A stretch of 64,000 nucleotides of DNA. Source: Pseudohalioglobus sediminis (GTDB lineage: Bacteria; Pseudomonadota; Gammaproteobacteria; Pseudomonadales; Halieaceae). The stretch is from positions 310,001 to 374,000 of the forward strand of contig NZ_VTUX01000003.1 in assembly GCF_008370495.1 (NCBI RefSeq), written 5' to 3'. The position numbers were made by a program, and so were the translations under genes. Of the stretch, positions 16,665-26,057 are shown piece after piece. Position 1 is the stretch's first letter. Each line of letters begins with the position of its first letter. The notes beneath the pieces are model-generated. The model was given only the letters and a program-made list of their open reading frames with translations. It was not told the DNA's origin and ran no database searches.

Positions 16665-18173
16665 TCAATTTTCGAACAGGCGCCTTACGTCCCCCTGACT
16701 CACTTTCATCGAGGGCGTCCGCGGCAAGGCGTCTACTATCGCAAAGCGCACTGGCACGAAGTAGCTGGTCATATTCTCTTTCGACCATGACTTCAAGGAC
16801 TCCTCGGAAACCCCCTTCGTGCCCTCGACAAGTTCTACTGCTGCCACGGGTACCTGGCCCAGGCGCGCGTCATTGACTGCGACAACGCTGGCTTCTTTCA
16901 CCTGCGCATGCCTCTCCAGAATAGCAGCGACCTCGGTAGGTATGATTTTAAAACCCCCGCGATTAATGGCCGCATCGGCGCGACCACTGAGCCAGACGAA
17001 GCCATCGGCATCTATGCTGGCGAGATCAGTGGTGGACACCCACTCATGTTCCTCTGCCATTTGAACAGACCTGACTTGCAGTATGCCTGTCTCACCTTCG
17101 GCTAGTACCTGCCCACTCTCCTGGTCGACAATTCGAAGATCTACGCCCTCGTAGGCACGACCCACACTGCCAGCTTTTTGGTCGCCGAACTCATTCTTGC
17201 TTTCCAGAGTCCAGCCGCAAACGGCACCAGAGAACTCGGTGGCGCCATAGGTAGGCAGGATGGGAACCCCAAATCGTTGCTCGAAGGCCTGTTGTGCTTC
17301 CACCGAAAGTGGCGCGGTGCCAGATCGAACGCAGATCAGGCTCGAAATCTTGTCGGCGGGCAAATCAGATTCCAGCACCATATTGATCATGGCGGGCACC
17401 AATGAGCATACCCTGATCTGATACTGCTCCACCGCTTGTGCCCAATGCTCCACATTGAACTTGTCCAACAGGCTGATAGGGCGCGCTTCCAGCAGTGAAT
17501 GGACCACCCAAAAAAGGCCGCCGATATGCACTAGGGGCTGGGTAATGAGCGCCGGTTTGCCTTTGATCTTTGCGCCACCGTCGCTGGTCATGCCAACGGG
17601 AATGTTACTGTAAGCAGCGCTGAGTTTGGCCGCGTACATGGGAATCCGCTTGGGCTTGCCAGTGGTTCCGCTGCTTTGTATCAGTACCGCCACCCCGGGA
17701 TTCAGGCGCGCCGATGTGACCTCGTCGACAGATTTGCAATAAGGCAAGGTCGCGAGGTGTTCGGTGCTGCGCGTTTCATCCAGGCTGATCCCAAGTATTT
17801 TGTTCTTCTCGGCGTAGGCCTGCAGCACGGGAGACTCCCATTCCGTCGCGCTGGCGATGAGCACCGCGGCGTCCAGGTCCCGTAAATCAGCCACAATTTT
17901 CTCGGCGGAAGCAAACGGATTGACCGGCGCCACACAGCGATCACTGCAGATTACTGCGCAGAATGCCGCAACTTGGTGGGGGCGATTGCGACACACAACA
18001 GCAATTTCAGCCCCCTCTGGAACATGGAATGCCTGAAATATGCCCGCTAAACCATCAATGGTCTCGGCCAGAAAGGCCCAGTCATACCACTGCCCCTGAA
18101 ATTCCATGGCCCCGGCCTGTGCATCGATCTCGCAGTTGCGGCGCATGATCTGGCCAAAAGTTAACTCACTCAT
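16665..18173 (-). CDS. AMP-forming acyl-CoA synthetase
   Basis: A 502-residue member of the ANL superfamily, which activates a carboxylic acid to its CoA thioester through an acyl-AMP. Seen: the P-loop 'QSSGTTGKPKRIPM' (about 166-179), the ATP motif 'PTYGATEFSG' (about 315), the hinge-side 'WLSGRADAAINRGGFKI' (about 410), and the C-terminal catalytic lysine region 'RTPSMKVSQGDV'. All core motifs are present, so it should be active. The acid is unknown. It follows the alpha-type acyl-CoA dehydrogenase by 25 bp. A second ligase heads the same operon (20872-22497), suggesting two acids or two stages of side-chain shortening are activated. Confidence 0.92.
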   Translation of the reverse strand: MSELTFGQIMRRNCEIDAQAGAMEFQGQWYDWAFLAETIDGLAGIFQAFHVPEGAEIAVVCRNRPHQVAAFCAVICSDRCVAPVNPFASAEKIVADLRDLDAAVLIASATEWESPVLQAYAEKNKILGISLDETRSTEHLATLPYCKSVDEVTSARLNPGVAVLIQSSGTTGKPKRIPMYAAKLSAAYSNIPVGMTSDGGAKIKGKPALITQPLVHIGGLFWVVHSLLEARPISLLDKFNVEHWAQAVEQYQIRVCSLVPAMINMVLESDLPADKISSLICVRSGTAPLSVEAQQAFEQRFGVPILPTYGATEFSGAVCGWTLESKNEFGDQKAGSVGRAYEGVDLRIVDQESGQVLAEGETGILQVRSVQMAEEHEWVSTTDLASIDADGFVWLSGRADAAINRGGFKIIPTEVAAILERHAQVKEASVVAVNDARLGQVPVAAVELVEGTKGVSEESLKSWSKENMTSYFVPVRFAIVDALPRTPSMKVSQGDVRRLFEN

Positions 18174-18198
18174 CTTCTGTTTCGTCCGACTATTGTCA

Positions 18199-19404
18199 TC
18201 ACAGGTCCTTGAATGCCTTGCCCTTGTCCAGGCGCGGCTCGCCAGGCAGGCCCAGGGTTCGTTCCGCGATAATGTTCATTAATATTTCATCGGCTCCACC
18301 GGCAATACGCAGACCGGGAGTCCATAGATAGGCGTCATAGAGCTCGTCCTGCAGCACATGCGTCTGTTCATCCAGGATTGCGCCCTGCTCGCCAAACAGG
18401 TCCATGGTGTAGGCGCTGAGGTCCTGATTTAGCTGACAGGACATCAATTTCAATATCGAGGCCTCGCTGCCCAGCTCGCCCCCTTCGGAAAGCACCGTCA
18501 ACATGCGCGACATAAAATTTTCCAGGGCGCATTTGTTGGCCATTGCTCCCGCGAGATACTGCCTGACATCATCCCGATCTATAGCGCTTGTACCCTCGAT
18601 ATCGCAGCTCTGGGCCAACTCGAGCACCGACAACATCGACGGCATCCGCGTGTTCAAGCGTTTGAAACGCTCAGCCGACAGGGCATGCATGGCCACCTGC
18701 CATCCCTGGTTTACCTCACCGAGACGGCAGGATTCTGGCAGTTCCACGCCATCCAGGAAGACTTCATTGAATTCGCTGTGGCCAGAAATCTGCTTGATCG
18801 GCTGGACCTCCACACCCGGCAGGCGCATATCTACGATAAAGAAGGTCAGGCCTTTGTGCTTCGGCAATTCAGGATCAGTCCGGGCCAGCAGTATCCCGAA
18901 ATCGGCAACTTGCGCGCCGGAGGTCCATACTTTCTGGCCACTGATTTTCCAGCTATCGCCCTCTCGAACTGCCCGGGTTCTCACCGCAGCCAGGTCAACT
19001 CCCGCATTGGGCTCCGAGAACAACTGACACCAGATCAACTCTCCGCGGAGCGTCCGCGGGATCAACTGTTTCTGCTCCTCTGAGCCATAGGTCATGATCG
19101 GTGGCAGGCACTGCCCTATGCCAACCGAGAAGTAATTGAAAGGCCGCGGCAGTCGCCTCTCCTCTTGGTCGAAAATTGCCGCCTGCATCCAGGTGCCGCC
19201 CATGCCACCGTATTCCTGTGGCCAGACCAGGTGGGCATAACCCGCTTCGGCCTTCGTGCGCTGCCACTGACGACAGCGCTCAATATCTGCCTCTGTGTAC
19301 AGCTCATCCGGCGCGGTGGATTGAAGAGCGCCGCCGTTGGCCTTTAGCCATGCCCTTACTTCCGCCCGGAAATTCGCCTCTTCAGGAGTATCACTGAAAT
19401 CCAT
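18199..19404 (-). CDS. Acyl-CoA dehydrogenase, alpha-type subunit
   Basis: A 401-residue acyl-CoA dehydrogenase ('MDFSDTPEEANFRAEVRAWL' start; 'WPQEYGGMGGTWMQAAIFDQE'; flavin loop 'WCQLFSEPNAGVDLA'; 'GQKVWTSGAQVADFGILLAR'). At the C-terminus, where medium-chain enzymes have the catalytic YEGT, it reads 'IAGGADEILMNIIAERTLG', so the Glu at that position is missing. This pattern is known from the larger subunit of heteromeric, actinobacterial-type enzymes. Its probable partner is at 14673-15821. It starts 4 bp after the aldehyde dehydrogenase stop, implying tight translational coupling. Confidence 0.92.
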   Translation of the reverse strand: MDFSDTPEEANFRAEVRAWLKANGGALQSTAPDELYTEADIERCRQWQRTKAEAGYAHLVWPQEYGGMGGTWMQAAIFDQEERRLPRPFNYFSVGIGQCLPPIMTYGSEEQKQLIPRTLRGELIWCQLFSEPNAGVDLAAVRTRAVREGDSWKISGQKVWTSGAQVADFGILLARTDPELPKHKGLTFFIVDMRLPGVEVQPIKQISGHSEFNEVFLDGVELPESCRLGEVNQGWQVAMHALSAERFKRLNTRMPSMLSVLELAQSCDIEGTSAIDRDDVRQYLAGAMANKCALENFMSRMLTVLSEGGELGSEASILKLMSCQLNQDLSAYTMDLFGEQGAILDEQTHVLQDELYDAYLWTPGLRIAGGADEILMNIIAERTLGLPGEPRLDKGKAFKDL

Positions 19405-19408
19405 GGAC

Positions 19409-20842
19409 TTAGCCTGCCGGCAGGTTTATGGACTTGAATTCGAGGTAGTCTTGTAGTCCTTCCTCACCCAGTTCTCGACCAAGCCCAGAGGACTTGTAAC
19501 CACCAAAGGGAGCCGCTATATCCATCGAGAAACCGTTGATGGTGAAATTCCCGGTTTGTATTTTCCGACCTATCTCAATACCGGCTTCCACATCCGCCGT
19601 CCAAACTGAGCCGGAGAGCCCCATCTCGGAGTCATTGGCAATGCCAATAGCGTCGTCGATGTCATCGTAGGCGATCGCACAAACCACCGGTCCGAATATT
19701 TCTTCACGCGCAACCTGCATATCGTTGGTCACATCGGCGAGCAGTGTCGGCTCGACAAAGTAACCCGGTTCAAGGTGCTCAGGTGTTCCACCACCCGTCA
19801 CCAGCCTGGCGCCCTCTTCTACGCCGGCGTTAATACACGCTTTCACACGATTAAAGTGGCGTTCGTGAATCATCGGTCCGAGCTCTGTTTCAGGGTCCGA
19901 TGGGTCTCCCACTTTCATCGATCCATAAGCGTCGGCAAGCGCCGAAACATACTCTTCGTAACGGCTCCTGGGGATGAGAATACGAGTCTGGGCTGCGCAG
20001 GCCTGTCCGCTGTTAATCACAGACGCTTTAGCAAGTTCAGGCACGACAATGGCGAGATCCGCATCGGCGCAGACAATCGCCGCAGACTTTCCGCCCAGCT
20101 CCAGGGCCGCCCGCTTCACCTGGGAGCCACAGATCTCGGCGACCCGCCGGCCGGCGACAACACTGCCAGTAATGCTTGCCATGGCCACGTCGGGGTGCGC
20201 CACCAGGTGCTCGCTGGCATCGCGGTCGGCCGCGAGGATATTGATGACGCCGGCCGGCAACCCCGCCTCCTGAATACACTCAGCGAGGACATAGGAAAAC
20301 AAGGGGGTTTCCACCGGCACCTTGAGCACCACGGTTGAGCCGGAAGCAAGTGCGGGACCAATCTTGAGCATCGCGGCAAATAGCGGACCATTGAACGGCA
20401 CAATCGCCGCGACCACGCCGACCGGTTCCTTGCGCACCAGCACCTGGCCGAAGTAACCCTGCCTGCGTTCTTCAAATTCATAATCTCTGGCAAGTTGTCC
20501 GTAAAACTTGAGCGTCATTCTGGCCATGGCAACCTGGCCTTTGCAGAAGCCGTAGGGCGCGGCGATCTCCTGCGCGGCACAGGCAGCCAGGTCATCCGTT
20601 CGCGACTTGATAGCTGCAGACAACGCATCGATGTAGGACGCCCTATCCTCGCCTGAGGTTGCGGACCATTCCGGTGCGGCGAGGGCCGCCATGGCGGCAT
20701 TTACTGCAGCGTCGACATCCTGTTCGGTCGCCTCAGGACAGGAACCAATGATTTCCCGATTGGCCGGGCACTCTACTGATATACGTTTCCCTGATGCGGG
20801 TTCACGCCATTGCCCGCCTACGAAAATATTCTGATAATCCAT
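19409..20842 (-). CDS. NAD(P)-dependent aldehyde dehydrogenase
   Basis: A 477-residue aldehyde dehydrogenase that oxidises an aldehyde to the acid. I chose ATG 20842 ('MDYQNIFVGGQW'); the open frame extends 201 bp upstream but overlaps the ligase gene. Catalytic residues are present: Glu 248 in 'ALELGGKSA' and Cys 282 in 'SGQACAAQ', plus the coenzyme loop 'VPFNGPL' at about 148. It lies between an acyl-CoA ligase (29 bp upstream) and an acyl-CoA dehydrogenase. The natural reading is aldehyde to acid to acyl-CoA to enoyl-CoA, and the aldehyde may come from the alcohol dehydrogenase at 55573 or from a quinoprotein. Confidence 0.94.
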   Translation of the reverse strand: MDYQNIFVGGQWREPASGKRISVECPANREIIGSCPEATEQDVDAAVNAAMAALAAPEWSATSGEDRASYIDALSAAIKSRTDDLAACAAQEIAAPYGFCKGQVAMARMTLKFYGQLARDYEFEERRQGYFGQVLVRKEPVGVVAAIVPFNGPLFAAMLKIGPALASGSTVVLKVPVETPLFSYVLAECIQEAGLPAGVINILAADRDASEHLVAHPDVAMASITGSVVAGRRVAEICGSQVKRAALELGGKSAAIVCADADLAIVVPELAKASVINSGQACAAQTRILIPRSRYEEYVSALADAYGSMKVGDPSDPETELGPMIHERHFNRVKACINAGVEEGARLVTGGGTPEHLEPGYFVEPTLLADVTNDMQVAREEIFGPVVCAIAYDDIDDAIGIANDSEMGLSGSVWTADVEAGIEIGRKIQTGNFTINGFSMDIAAPFGGYKSSGLGRELGEEGLQDYLEFKSINLPAG

Positions 20843-20871
20843 GACTATTCCAACTGAGGGCCGTCGGCCGG

Positions 20872-22497
20872 TCAGCCCTTTTTGTAGGTTATATCTGACT
20901 GTTCGAGATCCCAGGTGGAACCGGTGCAGCCCTCGTCGCGCAGCTGGTGCTTCAGGATTCTGCCCACGGGGTTTTTGGGTAACTGGGCCCTGAACTCTAT
21001 GTAACGCGGTACCGCGTAATACGGGACATTGTCTATCGCCCACGTTGCCAACTCATATTCGGTCAAAGGCGATCCCGCTTCCTTGACCACAGTGACCTTG
21101 ATGTCGTCTTCGGTGAGCGCGGATGGAACCGCGTGTACTGCTACCTCGTTGACATCGGGATGCAAGGCGAAGGTGGTCTCCATCTCGTAGCTGGAGATGT
21201 TCTCCCCCCGGCGGCGCAGGTAATCCTTCTTTCTGTCGACGAAATAGAAAAATTCATTCTCATCAAACTTGCCGATATCCCCCGTGTGAAGCCACATACC
21301 ACCAAAGACATCCAGGGTCTCCTGCGACCTGCCCCAGTAGCCTTCAAACATCACATTGGGGCGCTTGGGCCTCACCACTATCTCTCCGGTCTGCCCTGTC
21401 GGTACTTCCTGGAAGTCGTCGCTGACGATCATCACCTCGAAGTCGCGATGGTTCAGTTTGCCGGATGACCCCGGTGGTGCGTCTGCGGCTTCATCATAGG
21501 AGAGCATGGAGATGAAGCTCGATTCGGTAAGACCGTAAACATGGGCCCCCACAATCTCAGCGCCGAACCTGTCCCGCCAGACATCCTGTAGTTCTCCGGG
21601 AAATGGCGCTCCCCTGGCCATTCTCAGCTGCCCCTTGCAGCGCAGCATTTCCTCGCTGTCGGGCATATTGGCGATCAGGGGTATCATGGAGCCCAGCACT
21701 GACGCTACCGCGGCACCACTCTTTTCTATATCCGCCCAGAAGCCGGAAAGCGAGAACCGGGGAGTAATCGCAGCGGTGGTCCCGCTTACAACCGAATACA
21801 GGAGGGTGACGACGATGGCATTCAGGTGGAACAGGGGCAGGCAGGTCCAATTGACCTCACCGGGCCGGGGGTCGCACATTTCCCGGGTCCTGAGGGCCTG
21901 GTTGGCAATATAGTTCTGGCTGAGAATACAGCCCTTGGAGGGGCCGGTTGTGCCCCCGGTGTAAATGATACCGGCAATGTCTCCGGGCTCCAGGCGGATA
22001 TCCGTATCGGCACTGTTCTCTGAGTACAGGTCTGTAAATGACTCGCAGGCCATTGCCATCGCCCCGGATTCTCCCCGCACGTAGATAGTCTGCAGATCGG
22101 GCAAGCCCTCCCTGATCGCCTCTACCCGCTCCAGGTATTTGGCTTCACTGACCAGGACTCTGGCCCCGGAATTGGCCAGGGGATTCCTCAGGAACTCGCC
22201 TTTATTGGCAGTGTTGACCGGCACATATATAGCGTTGACCTTGGAGGCCGCAATCAACAGGGCGACTGAATCCGCGTGGCTGTCCAGTAGCGTGGCGATG
22301 CGATCCCTCGGGGCGACTCCACTGCTCAACAGACCCTGCGCCAGGCGGTTGGACAACTCGTCGAATTCGGCGTAGGTGTACTTCTCGTCGTCGTCGAGAA
22401 AGTGCAGGAACACCGTATCAGGCGACGCGGCCACAGCTTCTTTCCACAGTTCGAGTATGGTGTGTCGCTGCTCCGTTCTCCAGGCAGGATTGGTCAT
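20872..22497 (-). CDS. AMP-forming acyl-CoA synthetase (CaiC/FadD-like)
   Basis: A 541-residue ANL-family ligase heading the eight-gene minus operon. Motifs: P-loop 'IIYTGGTTGPSKGCI' (about 178-192), 'HVYGLTESSF' (about 318), 'LHTGDIGKFDENEFFYFVDR' (about 405-425), 'RRRGENISSYEMET' and the C-terminal 'NPVGRILKHQLR' with the catalytic lysine. Long N-terminal 'LELWKEAVAASPDTVFLHF' is like CaiC. The acid substrate is unknown. Recurrent operator site 4 is 91 bp upstream, in the gap shared with the divergent tandem TetR gene. Confidence 0.93.
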   Translation of the reverse strand: MTNPAWRTEQRHTILELWKEAVAASPDTVFLHFLDDDEKYTYAEFDELSNRLAQGLLSSGVAPRDRIATLLDSHADSVALLIAASKVNAIYVPVNTANKGEFLRNPLANSGARVLVSEAKYLERVEAIREGLPDLQTIYVRGESGAMAMACESFTDLYSENSADTDIRLEPGDIAGIIYTGGTTGPSKGCILSQNYIANQALRTREMCDPRPGEVNWTCLPLFHLNAIVVTLLYSVVSGTTAAITPRFSLSGFWADIEKSGAAVASVLGSMIPLIANMPDSEEMLRCKGQLRMARGAPFPGELQDVWRDRFGAEIVGAHVYGLTESSFISMLSYDEAADAPPGSSGKLNHRDFEVMIVSDDFQEVPTGQTGEIVVRPKRPNVMFEGYWGRSQETLDVFGGMWLHTGDIGKFDENEFFYFVDRKKDYLRRRGENISSYEMETTFALHPDVNEVAVHAVPSALTEDDIKVTVVKEAGSPLTEYELATWAIDNVPYYAVPRYIEFRAQLPKNPVGRILKHQLRDEGCTGSTWDLEQSDITYKKG

Positions 22498-22587
22498 TAG
22501 CGCCCTATTCCTCTTAACTCAAGCCAGTAAGTCACTCAACGCCGGCGGCAACCCAGACGGATTCGGCACGGCGACTTGATCTTTAGC

Positions 22588-22603
22588 TTATCACATGTGT
22601 AAA
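22588..22603. promoter_or_regulatory. Recurrent operator, site 4
   Basis: TTATCA-CATG-TGTAAA followed by GTT. Lies between the divergent ligase operon (start 22497) and the tandem TetR gene (start 22752). On the minus strand it sits in a longer block, AACTTTACA-N4-TGATAAGCTAAA, also found at site 5. Confidence 0.65.
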
Positions 22604-22751
22604 GTTAACTGCAAGAATGCAAGTCGCCTCCGGCGATTCAGGTTCAACGCGGAGACGACGCTTTGCAGACTTCATAGCGGTTCTGTTATGCTCGATTGGC
22701 AGAGAGGCCTGACGGATCAGGCCTCCAGACTACAACAAGCTGGATACGACA

Positions 22752-24032
22752 ATGGCATCCAAAATCGAGTCTACGCCTGCGCCAGAGAACGGCTGGTCAG
22801 CCCGCAGCCGGGCGACCCGCCAGAAGCTGATTGCAGCCGCTTCGAAACTGATCGTTGAGAAGGGTATAAACTCGGTATCTGTCGTTGCTGTAGCCGAAGC
22901 GGCAGGAATTACGCGCCCCGGCGCTTACTATCACTTCAAAACCCGCGATACCCTGCTCGAGGCCGTGCGCAACGATACTGACCACCAACTGGTCAGGACG
23001 CTCGCCGGCAGCAAGGAAGACAAATACCTTTACTCACAGGCCGCCGAGTTCGCCGCAGAAGACCAGGACACCATCTATCTGCGCATCCAACGTATGCTAG
23101 AACAGGGCGCAGATGACGTGATCATAAGCTCTCGGCGGCGAGGCCTTACCAGGGCAGCGCGTGAAGGCCTGGTGAAACCTGGCATCGAACCTGATATCGC
23201 CGCCATAATTACCAGCACCACCCTGATTTCATCATTCCTGGCCGTCTCCGAGTTCAAGCAGAAAAGCCGCCGCCACAAGCAAGCCAGGCTTTTTGGTAAA
23301 ACCAATTACCAACTGGTTTTCGATGGCGCCCTGTTGCCGGAAAAGCTCCAACACTGGCCAAAACTGCCCAGGTATTCGCCTGCCGGGGGCGACACGGCAA
23401 AACCTGAAACCGCAAAAGACACTGCGATTCAGGATGGCAGAAAGGCCAAGTCTCTCGAAACCCGCGAGCTGCTGATGAAGACTGCAATGCTGCTCATGGC
23501 AGAGGTTGGGGAGCAGGCCGTCTCCGTATCCGAGGTAGCGCGCAGGGCCGGTGTCACGCGCCCCGGTGCCTACTACCATTTCAAGAAAAAGGAAGAACTG
23601 ATTGCCGCTGTCGAGGAGAAGCTCGACAAGGGACTCATCTACACACTGGACCGTTCATTTGCCAAGCGCGAGTCCTTCGAGGATGCCTCGGATCTCAGCG
23701 CGGAAGACCTGAGTCTGCTCAAGATTCGCATTCAGCAAATGCTCAGGGACGGCGCCCGCAAGGATTCACTTATTGCCCACTACCGCAAACTCTTCCGCTG
23801 GCACGCAAAGCACGGGCATCTGCGGGAGGACATGGACCCGGACATGACCGCCATCATTACCGCGAGCGCATCGCTGGCGGGGCTGTTCCTGGTGCTCAAC
23901 GAAGCTAACTCGGTAAAGGAGCGGGCGAAGCAGGCAAAACGCTTTCGCAAGACCTACAAAAACTTTGTGTTCGAGGGTATTTTCACGCCGCCCGCCAAAG
24001 CGGAATGGCCACCGCCACCGGAACTGGACTAA
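22752..24032 (+). CDS. Tandem TetR-family regulator (two TetR units in one chain)
   Basis: A 426-residue protein made of two complete TetR units. Unit 1 (about 17-205) has the DNA-binding helix-turn-helix 'VAVAEAAGITRPGAYYHF' (about 45-62); unit 2 (about 233-426) has 'SEVARRAGVTRPGAYYHF' (about 260-277). Both continue with matching ligand/dimer domains ('LRIQRMLEQGADD' against 'IRIQQMLRDGARK') and end alike ('VFDGALLPEK' against 'VFEGIFTPPA'), joined by a linker rich in Ala, Lys and Thr. Ordinary TetR proteins are about 200 residues and act as dimers, so this may be a covalent pseudo-dimer. Its central position and own site-4 promoter make it the best candidate to bind the 13 recurrent sites, with a CoA ester or pathway intermediate as ligand. 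Its last 4 bp overlap the convergent thiolase stop. Confidence 0.93.
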   Translation: MASKIESTPAPENGWSARSRATRQKLIAAASKLIVEKGINSVSVVAVAEAAGITRPGAYYHFKTRDTLLEAVRNDTDHQLVRTLAGSKEDKYLYSQAAEFAAEDQDTIYLRIQRMLEQGADDVIISSRRRGLTRAAREGLVKPGIEPDIAAIITSTTLISSFLAVSEFKQKSRRHKQARLFGKTNYQLVFDGALLPEKLQHWPKLPRYSPAGGDTAKPETAKDTAIQDGRKAKSLETRELLMKTAMLLMAEVGEQAVSVSEVARRAGVTRPGAYYHFKKKEELIAAVEEKLDKGLIYTLDRSFAKRESFEDASDLSAEDLSLLKIRIQQMLRDGARKDSLIAHYRKLFRWHAKHGHLREDMDPDMTAIITASASLAGLFLVLNEANSVKERAKQAKRFRKTYKNFVFEGIFTPPAKAEWPPPPELD

Positions 24033-25240
24033 ACCCGCTCAAATACAGCAGCCAGCCCCTGACCCCCGCCAATGCACATGGTTTCGATACCGTAACGGCT
24101 CCCCCGGCGCTCCATTTCGCGCAGCAAGGTAGCGAGGATGCGGCCGCCCGTCGCCCCTACCGGATGTCCCAATGAAATACCGGAGCCGTTGACGTTCATT
24201 CTGTCGAAATCAGACTGTTCAAAGCCCATCCCCCGGGTACAGGCCAACACCTGCGCCGCAAAGGCCTCGTTGAGCTCAATCAGGTCAATATCTGATAATT
24301 TCAACTCCGCGTTCTGCAATACCTTCTGCACAGCCGGTACCGGCCCAATACCCATACGCGCGGGCTCGACCCCCGCAACAGCCCAGGACACCAGCCGACC
24401 AAAGGGCTTGAGACCATACCGTGCGACTGCTTCCTCACTCGCCACGAGACAGGCAGACGCCCCGTCGTTCTGGGTACTGGCGTTGCCCGCGGTTACTGTG
24501 GATTGTGGGTCGACACCTGCCCTGATCGCTTTCAGGCCAGCCAGCGCCTCCAGTGAGGTTTCCCGGGGGGGCTCGTCTTTGGTCACGACGGTATCGCCCT
24601 TGCGACCCGGGACAGTGACGGGAACGATTTCGTCGTCAAACAAGCCCTGCTGTTGAGCGGCAATGGCTCGGCGCTGGGATTCCACCGAGAACATGTCCTG
24701 CTCTTCACGGGATATTCCATACTCTCTACGCAGGTTTTCCGCCGTTTCCAGCATGCCACCCGGGACCGGATAGTTGACACCTCCCGCTGTGACGCGCCCA
24801 CGCGCCAGGGAATCCTGTAATTCAAGCGCCGGCCCCCGAATACCCCAGCGAGCGCGATGGGTAAAGAAAGGCGCGTTACTCATTGATTCAGCGCCCCCGG
24901 CTATCACCACATCAGAGCCACCTGTTGCTACCTGGAGATAGGCATAAATCAGCGCCTGTAAACCGGAGCCGCAGCGCCGATCGAGTTGCAGCCCGCCCAC
25001 CGTTTCCGGCAGGCCTGCGTCCAGCGCCACCACGCGGCCCAGCGCAGGCGCATCCATACTGGAGTAACACTGGGCGAAGAGCACATCGTCCACCCTATCG
25101 GCGGGAAGCCCCATTCTCTCGAGCAGGCCCTTCACTACCGCAGCGCCAAGGAATTGCGCGTCCAACTGCTTGTAGGCGCCACCGAACTTGCCTACCGGCG
25201 TGCGCACGGGCTCACAGATATATGTCTGCCTGATTTTCAT
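24029..25240 (-). CDS. Acetyl-CoA acyltransferase (thiolase)
   Basis: A 403-residue thiolase performing CoA-dependent cleavage of 3-oxoacyl-CoA (or the reverse). Catalytic residues seen: nucleophilic Cys 90 in 'DRRCGSGLQA', His in 'GHPVGATGGRI', and the second Cys in 'MCIGGGQGLA' near the C-terminus. I start it at the second of two adjacent ATGs (25240); the first would add one Met. It is the last gene of the 24.0-31.3 kb minus operon, 17 bp after an SDR gene. A second, distinct thiolase is at 31497-32714. Its 3' end overlaps the tandem TetR gene by 4 bp in convergent orientation. Confidence 0.94.
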   Translation of the reverse strand: MKIRQTYICEPVRTPVGKFGGAYKQLDAQFLGAAVVKGLLERMGLPADRVDDVLFAQCYSSMDAPALGRVVALDAGLPETVGGLQLDRRCGSGLQALIYAYLQVATGGSDVVIAGGAESMSNAPFFTHRARWGIRGPALELQDSLARGRVTAGGVNYPVPGGMLETAENLRREYGISREEQDMFSVESQRRAIAAQQQGLFDDEIVPVTVPGRKGDTVVTKDEPPRETSLEALAGLKAIRAGVDPQSTVTAGNASTQNDGASACLVASEEAVARYGLKPFGRLVSWAVAGVEPARMGIGPVPAVQKVLQNAELKLSDIDLIELNEAFAAQVLACTRGMGFEQSDFDRMNVNGSGISLGHPVGATGGRILATLLREMERRGSRYGIETMCIGGGQGLAAVFERV

Positions 25241-25257
25241 CATTCTATCCCCGCGCC

Positions 25258-26010
25258 TCAGGCGGGCAGCATGGTGTCGCCACCATCAACCCTGAAGGTT
25301 TGACCGGTAATCCAGGCCGCCTCGTCGGACGCCAGGAACATGGCCATATTGACGATATCAGCGGTATCGCCCAGTCTTTTCAGTGCCAATCCATTCACCA
25401 CCTGGTCGAGTATCTCCGCTGGCACCTGCCGGGTGGCCTCAGTATCAGTGGGGCCGGGGGCGATAGCATTGACCCGGATATTGCGCTCACCGAGTTCACT
25501 GGCCAGGCACATTGTCAGCCCCTGCACGCCCAGCTTGGCGACACCGTAGTAGCCTCCCTGTGCCTTCCAGGCTGCCGTGGAAGATTGATTGATCACGCTC
25601 CCACCGCCCCTCTCGGACATTGATTGGGCTACCGCGCGTGTCATTACCAGCGGGCTGTGCATGTTCACTTTCATAATCTGGTAGTAGTAGTCGAGATCCA
25701 CATCCAGCAGGGTTTCATAACGCATGCCATGAAAAATCGCAGCGTTGTTCACCAGAATATCAATACCGCCAAACTGTTCCTGTGCCACACCGGCAGCTGC
25801 TGCTGCGTCGCTCTCGCTAGACACATCGGTTTTCACAAAAACCGCCGCGTTCCCCGCCCGGCAGATTTCGTCGGCAACCCGTTGTCCGGCCTCTTCATTA
25901 AGTTCAGCAATGACCACTGACGCGCCCTGTGCGGCAAAGCGCCTGGCGTAGGTTTCCCCTATTCCCTGGCCACCGCCGGTGATAATCGCTACCTTGTCCT
26001 TGAATGACAT
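25258..26010 (-). CDS. Short-chain dehydrogenase/reductase
   Basis: A 250-residue classical SDR. Seen: the nucleotide motif TGGGQGIG (about 10-17), 'VNNAAIF', the catalytic Ser in 'NQSSTAAW', Tyr and Lys in 'YYGVAK', and a C-terminal 'ITGQTFRVDGGDTMLPA'. Such enzymes oxidise a hydroxyl to a ketone or the reverse; the neighbouring thiolase and CoA-transferase suggest a 3-hydroxyacyl-CoA or a ring hydroxyl. Acidic or neutral residues after the second strand ('VVIAELNEEAG') favour NAD(H). It lies between a CoA-transferase (47 bp upstream) and a thiolase (17 bp downstream). Confidence 0.92.
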   Translation of the reverse strand: MSFKDKVAIITGGGQGIGETYARRFAAQGASVVIAELNEEAGQRVADEICRAGNAAVFVKTDVSSESDAAAAAGVAQEQFGGIDILVNNAAIFHGMRYETLLDVDLDYYYQIMKVNMHSPLVMTRAVAQSMSERGGGSVINQSSTAAWKAQGGYYGVAKLGVQGLTMCLASELGERNIRVNAIAPGPTDTEATRQVPAEILDQVVNGLALKRLGDTADIVNMAMFLASDEAAWITGQTFRVDGGDTMLPA

Positions 26011-26057
26011 CGTAAAACCCTCTGGTATGTTTAATTTGAACGTCTGGTTAGGTGAGA

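Noticed and set aside
15850-16788. Longer N-terminal version of the crotonase (312 residues)
   Set aside because: The extra 53 residues overlap the ligase gene on the same strand and show no crotonase homology. ATG 16629 gives a normal-length protein.
19409-21043. Aldehyde dehydrogenase extended by 67 residues upstream
   Set aside because: The extension lies in the ligase gene, is Arg/Pro-rich and is unlike the family N-terminus, which starts at 20842.
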